Shown piece by piece: positions 1 to 11,039 of a stretch of 64,000 nucleotides of DNA. This DNA comes from Zarea fungicola (taxonomy: Eukaryota > Ascomycota > Sordariomycetes > Hypocreales > Cordycipitaceae), in the NCBI GenBank assembly GCA_900169235.1, contig FWCC01000392.1, positions 1-64,000 on the forward strand. Direction: 5' to 3'. Made by a program: the position numbers and the translations under genes. Position 1 is the stretch's first letter. The number at the start of each line of letters is the position of its first letter. Below the pieces are notes generated by a model that saw only the letters and a program-made list of their open reading frames with translations, searched no databases and was not told where the DNA came from.

Positions 1-2709
1 AGCTAATAAACTTCTTTTATAATAATTTAGCTAGTAATAGCTTAAACTATAAAGAAAATAGTATATAAAATAATTTTATATAGAATTTTAATAATTAAAG
101 TGGGCTAGTTATAGACTCTTTAAAAGTATGAGTTTTGGTGTAAAATCCGCTTTTACCGTCACTTTCCTGACCCCACTGTAGAATAAGTGTGGAGCGCCGA
201 TGAATGGTGAAAGACTCGACTTGATTCGATCAGTTTTTCAATGCTGTACGTGCTTGGAGGCGTTAAAATGCCACTGTTTATTGGGAATTTCTCCCTAGAT
301 ACCATTTGTACAGCATTTATACCAAAATTTTGATTACAATGGTTATTCTTAGGAGATTGTCAATAGGAATCTCATCCAGGGTAGGAGCAGCATCGCCACC
401 AACTCCCTAAAGCCTTAAAAATGGCACGTTTGCCACAGTCTATACTCTCACATTGAGTTTAAAGTTTTTATCGTAATGGAAATTGCAAGGAACAACCTTC
501 GTCTAACAAAATATAGCTGCGTTAGTACGTTTCATCGCCAGGAGTGGAGAAGAGCATGATGAAACGCTATTTGCGAAACAACATGTTTGTCGGAGTTGTC
601 AGGACGGGATTTATGGAACGGTTCGGCGCGGAGCAACGTATACGGTAATAAATTCGCCATAATAGTCTCATGATTCTTGGCACGCACCTTGACAGTTGAT
701 TACTGAGCCGTGAATGGATGCCTTTGTAGAATTTCAATGAGCTGCCCCTCAAAGTGGACATGTTGCAACGCGCGATGTGACGGGTCATACTCCGTCTTTA
801 CCTCGTGTTTACGAGCTTTCTGTTCGCTCAATTTTTCATGCCGTGATGTCACAAGGTGAATGCAGCAATCGCTCTCAATGAGATTCAGACAAGTTCCCGG
901 CCCCGCGGCGATTCTGTACTGCACTGTGACTCAGTTGCTGCACAACTGCCCTGGCAATGTTTGAAACGCTCCCACACAATAGACCGCGCCCAAAACAAAG
1001 ATACCACTGCTGTACAACTTGGATTAAAAAGGAAGGTGATTCTCAAAGCTTTGCGCTCATATTGCGCGCTGATATAGCCGCTGTGGCGTGCGTCATAGAT
1101 CACACGGTTCTATTCAATTTTCCGCTAAAATTGATCACGCAAGGACAATTTACGGACTATACATACATTTGATGGAGATATGTCCTACAAATCATGCATC
1201 TAGAACAAACTTCGCAGTTGGGTGAACATATTGATAGAAATACTGCATCAGCGACTTGCCAACTTTGTCACTTGGCGGGATAGTGTGCTTGGAGCCGCTG
1301 TGGCTGCTGACGAGGCAGGATTCAGTGGAGTTCAGTGGGGGATTGTGGAATCCCATCTGCCTGAGCTGCCGTCTGAGGCTAGTTCGCTGGCAGGGGATAA
1401 TCCTGGTCAAAGGCTCGAGACCAGAGATAGCCCTCTTTCTTGGACCTGTTTATGCCGATTAGTGGCTCAATGCCCAGGACAAATAATCGGGCTTAAGCAT
1501 GTAAACAAACTTTACACCTTCTAGGCCTAGCCTTTCGCGAAAGTTGCTGGCCACAAAGAACATTTTAAATTTTCGCTCGAAGATATCAATGAATAGTGCC
1601 TTACTTACAATTACTGCATTTCACCAGGCCTGTATGGTGCAAAGAGTGTTCACTGCTCTATACTTTGTCGTAACTAATTGGTCAACCAGGTCATGCTCAC
1701 AGGCCTGCCCAATCAAGGCAATTCCTGCATGCTTAAAATCGGCCAATCTGATTCATAAGCCACGTTCTTACCTACCTGATTAGGAAACAACTCCTGGAAT
1801 ATACTAGATCGATAGGCTGCCAAATCTCTCCACAAACCTGCTCGAGGCCAAAATTGTCTTTTGACTACCGATACGAGCTCCAACATTGTTACAATCCACG
1901 CCGGATATTTTATGACGCCAAGACATAACAGAGCAACCCCCACTAGTCGCACCGTGGAACAGAACCTTCCTGATGAGGGTATTTGAACCTCTTTGCCAAG
2001 ACGCTTGCTGATCACTGGCATGCTACTCCGTACACACTACTCTGTAGAGTTGTTGTTTGCCTGTGCCATCAGACTTGATCGAGCTACATGACATGCCAAG
2101 CTGCCAAGCTGCCAAGCTGCTACCGCTACCCGATCGTGAAAGCGTCGCCCAAGGCACGAATTCAAATACCAACAGCGTCGTGGATTGCGGCCAGAAACTA
2201 AGCCACCGAGATCACTGGAACCACTCAAAACTGTAAATTTTAAGCATCTCTGTTAAGTTATTTGACAATGGAGCCCGAGCCGGCTGGCTGAGGGTCAACT
2301 TCACCTGGGTCAGTCTGGCCGATTAGGAAGGTAAACTAGATCCATCCCACTTCACCTCGGGTAAACGGCCATGAATGCTTTATCTGTGCCTGGGTCAGAG
2401 TTATCAATGTAGAAGCTGCAGCTCATTCAATAACAACTGCCTGCCACACCTTCTCGAAACAACTTAGCCTTTTGTGTTCTCGGAGGTATCGCTTCGGCAG
2501 CGGAGCAACAACTTCCCTGCCCTACCATTAGCATCGCGCACAGGGATGCTGTTGATGGAGTTTGCATGAATACAATATCCAGTAATTAGTGCAATATATC
2601 CCAAGACTCAGTGTATATAAGGCTCACGTTAGCCATCCATCATGTATCGCCTCCAGAGCAGTCCTACTCACAATTCAACAAAGCGCATCATCAATATTCA
2701 CTCGTCGCT
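1..2709. other. Intergenic region with AT-rich left edge
   Basis: No gene is supported here. The first ~120 bases are strongly AT-rich, like the edge of a RIP-decayed repeat. The rest has only short ORFs with no recognisable protein. A small direct repeat, three copies of the octamer GCCAAGCT, lies at 2095-2118. The last ~100 bases are the promoter and leader of the downstream protease gene. Confidence 0.5.
2613..2620 (+). promoter_or_regulatory. TATA box of the sedolisin gene
   Basis: The string GTATATAA lies about 90 bases before the chosen ATG at 2710. It is the only strong TATA element just upstream of this intronless gene. The assignment is by position and consensus only. Confidence 0.5.
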
Positions 2710-4587
2710 ATGAAGATTGCTGCCATCTTTCTCAGTGCATTCTGCGCTGCCGCTCTCGGCATCCCTCTGGACGGCCATGTCCAGCATGAGAAACGTTCCG
2801 CTAGCCAGGGCCTCGTCAAGACACGCAATGTCGTCGATCGTGACGCCAGGATTGACGTTCGCATTGCCCTGAAGCAGCGCAACCTAGAACGCGGCATGGA
2901 GCTCCTCATGGCTGTCTCTGACCCCGAGTCGTCCACCTACGGCCAGCACTACAGCGCTGACGAGGTCGCCGAAATCTTCGCCCCAGACCAAGGCTCCATT
3001 GACAAGGTCACCAAGTGGCTCCGCGATGCCGGAATTGACGGCATCACCCAGCCCAAGAGCAAGGGATTCCTTGACTTCCAGGCAACCACTGACAAGCTTG
3101 AGTCTCTGCTGCAGACCAAGTACCACATCTACGACCACCCCGCCTCTGGCAATCAGCACATGGGAACTGACGAGTACCACCTCCCTACCGACATCTCCCA
3201 GGTTGTTGACTTTGTGGCTCCCGGTGTTGTCACCGCCAATGTCCAAAAGCGCAGCGCCAAGGTTGCCAAGCCTGGTCGTCCTGCTCGCGTCCAGTTTCTG
3301 GGCAACTCGTTTGCCACGGCAGGATGCGATACTCAGATTACACCCACCTGCATCAAGCAAATCTACAAGATTCCCGACGGTACGCTCAAGGACCCCAGCA
3401 ATGCCCTGGGCATTTACGAGTCCGACGACGAGATGCACAAGCAGTCCGACCTGGACCTCTTTTATAGCAGATATGCCACCAACATCCCCAAGGGATTTGG
3501 CCCCAAGATTGATTTGATTGACTGGAACGGCCAGAAGCCTGATCCTTCCCAGGCACAGGGCGAGGCTGCTCTTGACTTTGACATTGCCGTCCCCCTCATT
3601 TACCCACAAGGCACCGAGCTGTACCAGTCCAAGGATCTATTCGACGGAAACCAGAGACTTGGTATCTTCAACCAGTGGCTTGATGCCATTGACGGCTCGT
3701 ACTGCACCGCCAGCTCGCATGGCGAGACCGGCGATGACCCCGTTGTCGATGGCACCACCAGAAACGAAATGTGCGGTACCTTTAAGCCCACAAACGTCGT
3801 TTCCGTCTCATACGGCTTGGCCGAGTCCAACTGGCCCGCCAGCTACCTGGAGCGCCAGTGCGACGAGTTCATGAAGCTCGGTCTCCAAGGTACCTCCGTT
3901 GTCTTTGCTTCTGGCGACGGTGGTGTTGCTGGCGGCCACGGCGGCGACTGTCTTGGCAGCAGCGGCCAGATCTTTAACCCCTCTGGCCCCAGTTCGTGCC
4001 CCTATGTCACTTCTGTTGGCTCTACCTTCCTCCCCGCTGGCAGCAGCATTACCTCCCCCGAGTCTGCCACCTCAAGCTTCTCGTCTGGCGGTGGATTCAG
4101 CAACGTCTGGGCCCAGCCCGACTACCAAAAGGACGCCGTCACAAGCTACTTCTCCAAGCACGATCCCGGCTTCGCCTCGTACTCCACCAAGGATGGCAAG
4201 ATCCCGACCACCGGCGGCATCTACAACAAGGCTGGCCGTGGCTTCCCCGACGTTGCCGCCCTCGGTGACAACGGTGTCATTGTCCTCAATGGCCGCGCTG
4301 CTCTCAGCGGTGGTACCTCCATGGCTGCTCCTCTCTTCGCCTCCGTCCTGACCAGAATCAACGAGGAGCGCATCCACATTGGCAAGAAGCCCATCGGCTT
4401 TGCCAACCCCGCCCTGTACAAGAACCCCGCCATGTTCAACGACATCACCATTGGCAAGCAGTCCGCCGCCGCCGGCAACGGTGCTTGCGGCGGCAAGGCC
4501 TTCTCCGCTGTCAGCGGCTGGGACCCCGTCACTGGTCTCGGAACTCCCAACTACCCCGCCATGCTTGCCTACTTCAAGAACCTGTAA
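2710..4587 (+). CDS. Secreted sedolisin (S53) serine-carboxyl peptidase, tripeptidyl-peptidase-like
   Basis: Single-exon gene of 625 residues. The frame is open upstream, but ATG 2710 gives a proper signal peptide (hydrophobic core IFLSAFCAAALG, then a pro-region), so it was preferred. A long N-terminal pro-domain comes first (residues ~30-210). The mature S53 domain shows Glu285 and Asp289 in EAALDFD, the oxyanion Asp403 in SGDGG, and Ser537 in SGGTSMAAP: the Ser-Glu-Asp triad plus Asp of sedolisins. GRGFPDVAA precedes the serine, and the GWDPVTGLGTPN stretch near the C-terminus is the family's calcium-site region. Sedolisins of this kind are secreted, act at acid pH after self-removal of the propeptide, and release tripeptides or cut internally. 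Which of the two modes applies here cannot be told from sequence. Length and all key residues look intact. Confidence 0.95.
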   Translation: MKIAAIFLSAFCAAALGIPLDGHVQHEKRSASQGLVKTRNVVDRDARIDVRIALKQRNLERGMELLMAVSDPESSTYGQHYSADEVAEIFAPDQGSIDKVTKWLRDAGIDGITQPKSKGFLDFQATTDKLESLLQTKYHIYDHPASGNQHMGTDEYHLPTDISQVVDFVAPGVVTANVQKRSAKVAKPGRPARVQFLGNSFATAGCDTQITPTCIKQIYKIPDGTLKDPSNALGIYESDDEMHKQSDLDLFYSRYATNIPKGFGPKIDLIDWNGQKPDPSQAQGEAALDFDIAVPLIYPQGTELYQSKDLFDGNQRLGIFNQWLDAIDGSYCTASSHGETGDDPVVDGTTRNEMCGTFKPTNVVSVSYGLAESNWPASYLERQCDEFMKLGLQGTSVVFASGDGGVAGGHGGDCLGSSGQIFNPSGPSSCPYVTSVGSTFLPAGSSITSPESATSSFSSGGGFSNVWAQPDYQKDAVTSYFSKHDPGFASYSTKDGKIPTTGGIYNKAGRGFPDVAALGDNGVIVLNGRAALSGGTSMAAPLFASVLTRINEERIHIGKKPIGFANPALYKNPAMFNDITIGKQSAAAGNGACGGKAFSAVSGWDPVTGLGTPNYPAMLAYFKNL

Positions 4588-5340
4588 GCCAGACTTTGGC
4601 AGAAAAGCCTCATTCCTACATCATGTCACGTGTAGAGAATACAAACATAGCATATTGATAGTAAATATAGTACATAAGTGGATAAAAATGCTGTTTCGAA
4701 TCGACTTCCAATTTAAAAATCTGTTCCAATATGTCTATCCTGATACCGCCGATATTAGAAGGGGACTGGCCCTTGTGTATATCGGCCGGAATATGGCTCC
4801 GGCTCACAGCCCTCCAAGGCAACACCCTAGCAGCCCTTTACAATCCTGGTGCAAACATTATCCTGCAATCTACTCCTTATTCCACATCAATCCACAGGGT
4901 CCAGACCCTCTTCCGAATTCCGCGTTTCACGTGTAGGTGGCAGCGCCGCGTTGTTCAGCTTCGCTGATCCACTTCCTAATTCGACTACTGTGGCCGGCGT
5001 AATTCTGGTTCCTGCAAGTCAAGTTGCATCGATCCAATCTATTGTCGGGCATTCCCCACAGAGTTGCAAGCTACACTGTGGGGTCCTGCCGTGGCTGTCG
5101 GCCCTTTTCTGGTCAGAAGGCACAAAATACAATGGCATCTACTGTCGTAGGCGGAAAAATTAGTGAGTGCTGACGATGTTTCCTTTACCGCTGCAAGGCC
5201 GAGGAGGTCTACTCCCAAGTTGGCAGCTCTCAATGGTGGTTAGGATAGCCAAAATGAGAGAAACATGTATATAAGGATCAATATTGGCACACACACCATG
5301 CCAAGAAGATCTCCAAACAAGCCCTGCTCTCTCGATTGAA
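4588..5340. other. Intergenic spacer between protease and glucanase genes
   Basis: Contains the 3' region of the protease gene and the promoter of the next gene. ORFs here are short and overlap in several frames without family resemblance. Two CACGTG E-box-like hexamers occur near 4626 and 4928; their function is unknown. Confidence 0.5.
5266..5276 (+). promoter_or_regulatory. TATA box of the GH17-like gene
   Basis: TGTATATAAGG lies ~70 bases before ATG 5341. A 13-codon upstream ORF (5298-5339) starts about 25 bases after it, ends one base before the main ATG, and is in another frame. It matters only if transcription starts before 5298. Confidence 0.5.
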
Positions 5341-6444
5341 ATGCTCTCCAAGTTCTTCCTCGCGGCTGTGGCTGCCATTCCCGCCTCGGCGACCGCTATC
5401 CAGCGGGATACCAACTGCTTCCCTTATGGCACTGCCAAGCTGCCTGGCAACCTGCAGGTGCCCAATGTTTCCCGCGACCAGTGGTGGTGCCCTCAGAGCA
5501 TGGCCTATGGCTTCCAGGGTTTCTCCTATCCCCTTGAGGATGGCAACTGCAATTCCCAGTCCAACAGCTATGCCGCCATGAACAAGGATTTTGCTCAGAT
5601 GAAGCGTGATTTCGGAGCCACCATCATCCGCATGTACTACCCCGTCTGCACCCAGCCTTCTGTATTCCAGCATGCTCTCGAGGCTGCTTACAACAACAAC
5701 ATGGCCATCATCTTCCAGGTCTGGACCAACTTTGGCGATGGAGTAAGTGACAAAGGGATAACCCTAACCCCCAAGTGGCCTCGGGCAAGATGCTAACATG
5801 AAGCTCATTAGGATGCCGTCTGGCAGGCGTCACAAAACGCCATTTACAATGTGCTCAACGACCCCAAGTACAAGGCCATTGCCCCGTACGTCGTGCACTC
5901 TGCCGAATTTGGCTCCGAGCCCGTCGGAGACGGCATGGGCGGCAGCAACTTTGTCAATGACCTCGCCAGCTTCCACAACACCCTCAAGCCCAAGAAGATT
6001 CCCGTGGGCATCAGCGAGGACTGGGACCGCCCCGGCACCATGAGCAATGGAAACAACCTTGGCCCAGTCGGCTCCGGCGTCAAGGCCAACTCGGATGTTG
6101 CACACATCCACCCCATGCCCTTTTACCACGGCAACAACCCCGTCTCGGCCGCGTTCCCTTATATCCAGAAGCAGACGCAGTGGGTGCTCGACCACGTGAA
6201 GCTGCCCACCATGATTAGCGAGTCGCAGTGGGCCTGGGGCAAGACTGACCACAACCCCGGCAAGTCCGACGTGGGCCCGTCGCAGTACATCCAGTTCTGG
6301 AAGGCCTTTGACAACAACTGCGAGTGGTTCCGCGACCGCCAGGTCGGCTGGTTCCTGCACGCGTGGCGCGGCGAGGACACGTTTGACATTGTCAAGCCCG
6401 ACGGCAGCTACGCCATTCCCAACTGGAGACCGCGCAAGTGCTAA
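5341..6444 (+). CDS. Secreted GH17-like beta-1,3-glucanase
   Basis: Two exons, 5341-5742 and 5812-6444. The 69-bp intron starts GTAAGT, has a GCTAAC branch site and ends TTAG. The product is 344 residues with an N-terminal signal peptide (MLSKFFLAAVAAIPASATA). The fold is the clan-A TIM barrel of fungal GH17-like cell-wall glucanases. Glu170 in the SAEFGSEPVG strand is the likely acid/base, and Glu271 in ISESQWAWG is the likely nucleophile. The ends RMYYPVCTQ and VGWFLHAWRGEDTFD are also typical. It would act on beta-glucan in the fungus's own wall or in another fungus or host. No GPI signal or carbohydrate-binding module is seen. Substrate is inferred from the family. Confidence 0.85.
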
Positions 6445-7735
6445 GTTGGCGCTTTGGAGTATGCGGACTTGAAACCCTCGAACATACAAGAGTCCAATAC
6501 TAGTTTATACTGTACATAGAGCAGACATGGAATATATTAGGTACATATCAAATACCAAATGCGCATTTTGCGGTGTGCGAATGCTAGTGGAAAAAGTCTC
6601 TGCCATGCTTGTACAATAGGTAACATAGGAAGCGGGCACATCGCCACTAGCAATGCTGACTGTATCAATATTCAGCCACCGACCAACGATTGGAGTATGC
6701 TTTTTACGATATCCGACAGATCGCATTAACGCTCTTAACAAGGAAGACAAGTGCGGGCCACGCTGAAGATGGCGGGATGGGCGAACTCTTCAACCCCTGC
6801 GCAATTATGGTGGTCCTGCGATCTGACACATTTTCCTTGGCGAGTAAAAGCGACCGCGAGCTCTGCTTTATCCGTCTAATGTCATTAGTTATCCGTGCGA
6901 TAGATGCTGCGCGGTATTTCGGCTCCGCGCACTCCCTATCCAAAATTAGTTAGCTTTTTAAGGTTAATCTGATTGCTGGATTAGTTTCGCAGCGCTATTA
7001 CCAAACTGCATGGCATAGTGCTTATCATCATTTCGGAGGACACGTTACAAGCTAACTTGGTATCTCTAGTGGAGGAAATTAGGCTCGTATTGGCTTCTTA
7101 ACAACAGCGCCTATAACGCCACGACACCCCCGAGAATAACGTTACCAGGGAACTGTATGCGGGGGCCGCCTGCGATAAGTGGAAATAGTCCCTGTTTATG
7201 CAGCATGGTCCAAGTGCCGACGCACCCCAGAAAGTACAAGGGGCTTTAGTGCATGAATTTTGCGGAGCAGTGGACACACCTCTCCAATGTCTTGCCCGGG
7301 AGCCATCTACGAGGGAGCCAATCGCCAAACATACGGTAAACCACGGGCATTGTTCACCGGAGACTAACACTAGGATTCTCATACCATACTCAAATTGGAG
7401 GCGGAGGATCAGTATTCCTCCAATCTTCTTCTCCATTTGCGGGGAACACGATGGATAGTTGAGTAATTGGCTATATGACCGACTATGAAGGACGGGAAGA
7501 ATGCCACCCTCTACTGTTTCAAACCCCGGGTTTGAGTAGCCTGTTGCCCATAACGGGCTCGGAGTAAGGAATTGGGCGTTCTGGAACGCTGATCAAGGCT
7601 GGCCACGCGGGAAGATTCTCCGTAGCTAGGAGTTGTTCGTCCGGAAACCTTCAACTATAAAGTAAGGTTGTTTCGTCGTCTCCGACTTTGAAATTCCAAC
7701 CAACAAAATCTTCATCAGTCTTCAAATCACTCAAT
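6445..7735. other. Intergenic region and chitosanase promoter
   Basis: About 1.3 kb with no supported gene. Short ORFs on both strands show no family features. The last 100 bases contain the promoter of the chitosanase gene. Confidence 0.5.
7655..7662 (+). promoter_or_regulatory. TATA-like box of the chitosanase gene
   Basis: CTATAAAG lies 74 bases before the ATG at 7736, a usual distance for a filamentous-fungus promoter. The call rests on consensus and spacing. Confidence 0.45.
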
Positions 7736-8567
7736 ATGCGCTCCACTACCGTTCTTTCTCTCGCCGCTCTCGGCTCCGTTGTCAATGGCTTCGCTCTTCC
7801 CGCCAAGCTCAAGACCATCTATGACCAGCACAAGGTTTGTAGCCCTCAAGCACATGACTGATAGTTGAACTCGACTGACACCGCGCTTGCTAGTCTGGAA
7901 CCTGCTCCAAGAAGCTGGCCGGACCCTTTTCTGGCGGAGCTTCATACTGTGGCGACATCAACGGCGCCATCTTCCTGAAGGGCAGCAGCGGCAACTACGA
8001 CAACATGGACATTGACTGCGACGGCGCCAACAGAACCGGCGGTGCCTGTGCCAATGACCCCTCTGGCCAGGGCGAGACTGCCTTCAAGGATACCGTCGCC
8101 AGCTACGGCATCTCCGACCTTGATGCCAACGTCCACCCCTACATTGTATTTGGCAACGAGGGCGCCTCTCCTTCCTTCAACCCCCAAGCTCATGGCATCA
8201 AGCCTCTGAGCGTCATGGCTGTTGTCTGCAACGGCCAGCTCGTAAGTTGACCAACTAATCAATAACCCTCTAGATTGAACTACAAATACTGACCGGTGTG
8301 TCTTTTCTATAGCACTACGGTGTCTGGGGTGACACCAACGGATTCACCTCCACTGGTGAGGCTTCCATCTCCCTGGGCAACCTCTGCTTCCCCAACGAGG
8401 GTCTCACTGGCGACAACGGCCACGACCCCAAGGACGTCCTGTACATTGCCTTCACCGGTGCCGACACCGTCCCCGGCAAGAGCGGCGCCAACTGGAAGGC
8501 CAAGAAGGCTTCCGACTTTGAGAACAGCATCAAGGCTCTCGGTGACAAGCTTGTCGGCCGCCTTTAA
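7736..8567 (+). CDS. Secreted endo-chitosanase, GH75
   Basis: Three exons: 7736-7834, 7894-8241 and 8313-8567. Introns are 59 and 71 bp with CTGAC branch sites; the first donor is the weaker GTTTGT. The product is 233 residues with a signal peptide ([18 protein letters not shown]). The catalytic pair of GH75 is present: Asp156 in VWGDTNG and Glu165 in GEASISL, nine residues apart as in characterised fungal chitosanases. Cysteines at 37, 52 and 75 may form disulfides. The enzyme would cut chitosan (deacetylated chitin) outside the cell, as in attack on, or remodelling of, fungal or arthropod chitin. All expected parts are present. Confidence 0.93.
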
Positions 8568-9178
8568 ATGTTGACTGCAACGTACATAAAAAATCAAAAT
8601 CAGCGTACATAGCCTTGATATCATTGTAGATAGTATATTAGCTTGATCTTCATCGAGTATTTCACAAAAGAACTTGCCTCCGTTTTTCCGCTGCGACTTT
8701 TATTAAACTCAGTCATTCACTGAATTTAGAGTCTCCCTAGTCTCGATCATTTCAGGGGCCGATTCTGCACTGTGGCTGAGAGGCGCTCACTAACTTCAGC
8801 CTGGTAGATTGCCCTAAAAAGCACCATGTCAAGCCATGCCCAAGTGCCAAGTCAGATCTGTGTGGCTGTCTGCGTCTCACTGGCTGGTTTTGGTTAGGGG
8901 ACAAGCCGGGGATATTCTTAGTCTTTCCCCCACTATTCTCATCTGAGAACATGCCCAAATTCAATTCCTAATGGGTCATTGCCGAGTGTGTTTACACATT
9001 ATTCATGTGAGACAATGCGAACAACGTTTTCTGCAGGGAGAATCTGCGCGGGGGTGGATGCCGCGAGAGGGCCAGATTTCTCCGCCCGCGGCTGTCATTT
9101 GTCTCCCCTCACCCATGGCTTTAGGCTTCATAAAAGCTCGATTGAAGCCTCTATACACTGACGGAAACACGCTCAACT
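8568..9178. other. Intergenic spacer and MFS gene promoter
   Basis: Holds the chitosanase 3' region and the transporter promoter. A TATA-like CATAAAAG lies at 9129-9136, about 45 bases before the transporter ATG. Nothing else is recognised. Confidence 0.45.
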
Positions 9179-10782
9179 ATGGACATGAACAGCAAAGCAC
9201 CTGGGCCAAAGGCCGACCGCTCGCCAATGCTGCCTAGAAACGATGAAGACTACAAGAGACTCGAGAAGAAACTTTTACGAAAAATAGATTTTAGATTGAT
9301 GCCTGTGCTGACCTGTATGATTGTGCTCAAGTAGGTGTTCCGTCTCACAGCCCAGCCCAGCGCAACATGCTAACCAAGACGACAAGCTACCTTGACCGGA
9401 ATGCTCTCCCCAATGCCCGCGTCCAGGGGATTGAAGCTCATTTGAAGTTGACGGGCGACCAGTTCAACATTTGCATCTCAACCTTGTTTGCGGGGTATCT
9501 GGCCCTCCAGATCCCATCGAACCTGATCCTGACCAGGGTGCGGCCGAGCATTTACCTGCCCGTCTGCATGGCGCTCTGGGGAGCCGTATCGGCATGCACA
9601 GCGGCGGTGACCAGCTTCCGAGGCCTCGTCGTCTGTCGCTTCTTCCTCGGATTCTTGGAAGCGCCCTTCTTCCCCGGCGCCCTCCTGCTCCTCTCGAGCT
9701 GGTACACCCCGCGCGAGATGGCGACGCGCACGGCCATCATGTACACGGGCAGCCTGATCTCGAGCGGCTTCGGCGGCCTCGTCGGCGCCGGCATCCAGTA
9801 CGGCATGGACGGCGCACGCGGGCTCCATTCCTGGCAGTGGCTCTTTATCATTGAAGGCGCCGTCACCGTCGCCCTTTCGCTCGTCTCGATTCTCATCCTG
9901 CCGGATTTCCCGTCGACCACGAAATGGCTCACGGTGGAGGAGCGCGCGCTGGCGGTGCATCGTGTACATAAGCACAGTGGCAGCGCCGATGAGGAGCGGG
10001 CTCCCCTGCTGCAAGGGCTGAAGATGGCGGTGCTCGATTACAAGGTCTGGTTGCTTACGCTCATTGTGCTTCTCAAGACGTCGGCGGGCGCGATCACGCA
10101 GTTCATCCCTACGCTGGTCCGCACCTTTGACTTTAGCAAGGTGCAAACCCTGCTCATGACGGCGCCGCCATTTGTCTTTGCCGCCGTCGTTGCCTTGGTC
10201 ATTTCCATTTCCAGCGATAAACTGGGCGAGAGATGCCTGCATCTCGTGATTCCTCTGGCGGTCGCATTAATAGGTTTCATCATTGCTGCTGCGACGGAAG
10301 GACTGGCGCCACGCTACTTTTCCCTCTTCTTGGCACTGGGTGGCGTGTATGGCTGCTACGATATTACATATGCTTGGATGAGCTCCACGGTAAGTCCTGC
10401 AAGTCAGTGGAAGCACAGTCAACCTGGGTTTGCTAATAGATGCCCATAGATTCCCCGTCCGATTGAAAAGCGATCATCCGCATTTGCAATCGCAAACATG
10501 GTCGGAAACGTGGCGCAGGTCTACTCGCCATACATGTACCCGGCGTCGTCTGGTCCGCGATACCTCCCTGCCATGATTGCCAACAGTATTTTTGTATTAG
10601 TCACTATTATCTGCTGTGGAGCATTGTACATATTTCTGCGCTGGGAAAATCAGAAGTTGGCTGCTGCGCAGATGCAGATGGCTGATGAAGATGATGAGAA
10701 AGGCGGCGACCTCAAGAGTGACGCAAGAGCGAGAGCTGCGCACCCTGAGGCTTTGGATCCAAGCTTCCGCTATATGCTTTAA
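9179..10782 (+). CDS. MFS permease, Dal5/Tna1 (anion:cation symporter) family
   Basis: Three exons: 9179-9330, 9387-10389 and 10450-10782. Introns are 56 and 60 bp; the first has a GCTAAC branch. The product is 495 residues. Exon 1 gives a charged cytosolic N-terminus, and the first intron splits the family hallmark LNYLDRNAL at the end of the first membrane helix. Later come LQIPSNLIL, the conserved CRFFLGFLEAPFFPGALLLLSSWY and SWQWLFIIEG, then the second six-helix half with YAWMSSTIPRPIEKRS and IANMVGNVAQVYSPYMY. This is the fungal allantoate permease / nicotinate transporter family, which imports carboxylates and vitamin precursors with protons across the plasma membrane. The substrate cannot be told. 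It is convergent with the neprosin-like gene 257 bases away. Confidence 0.92.
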
Positions 10783-11039
10783 AGTTTAAAGCTCCTTGAG
10801 CAAGTTTTGCTGCACTGCGCCGAGCAAATAAAGCAAACATACCTATGCGCTCTGTACAACTATGTGGCCGAGCAACAGTCACTCATTTGCAGTAGCAGTA
10901 GATGGAGCCAGTATGGAGGAGCAAATCCAGGTTAACGCGAGAAATATGAAGGATGACGATAATTTTCATTTAAAGACGTTGTGAATAAATAAACATGAGA
11001 AATCATTGGCGTAACCATTCATGCTGAGTGTGGGCGAGC

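Noticed and set aside
1222..1524. 100-codon plus-strand frame
   Set aside because: No family resemblance, no promoter or splice signals, and base composition like the surrounding spacer.
1950..2021. tRNA-like B-box (GGTTCAAAT) on the minus strand
   Set aside because: No A-box at proper distance, poor T-stem pairing and no cloverleaf.
2884..3609. 241-codon open frame antisense to the sedolisin gene
   Set aside because: It mirrors the codon bias of the real gene; composition is Val/Gly/Leu-rich with no motif or splice support.
9478..10242. 254-codon frame antisense to the MFS transporter
   Set aside because: Arg/Glu-rich shadow of a GC-rich gene; nothing recognisable.
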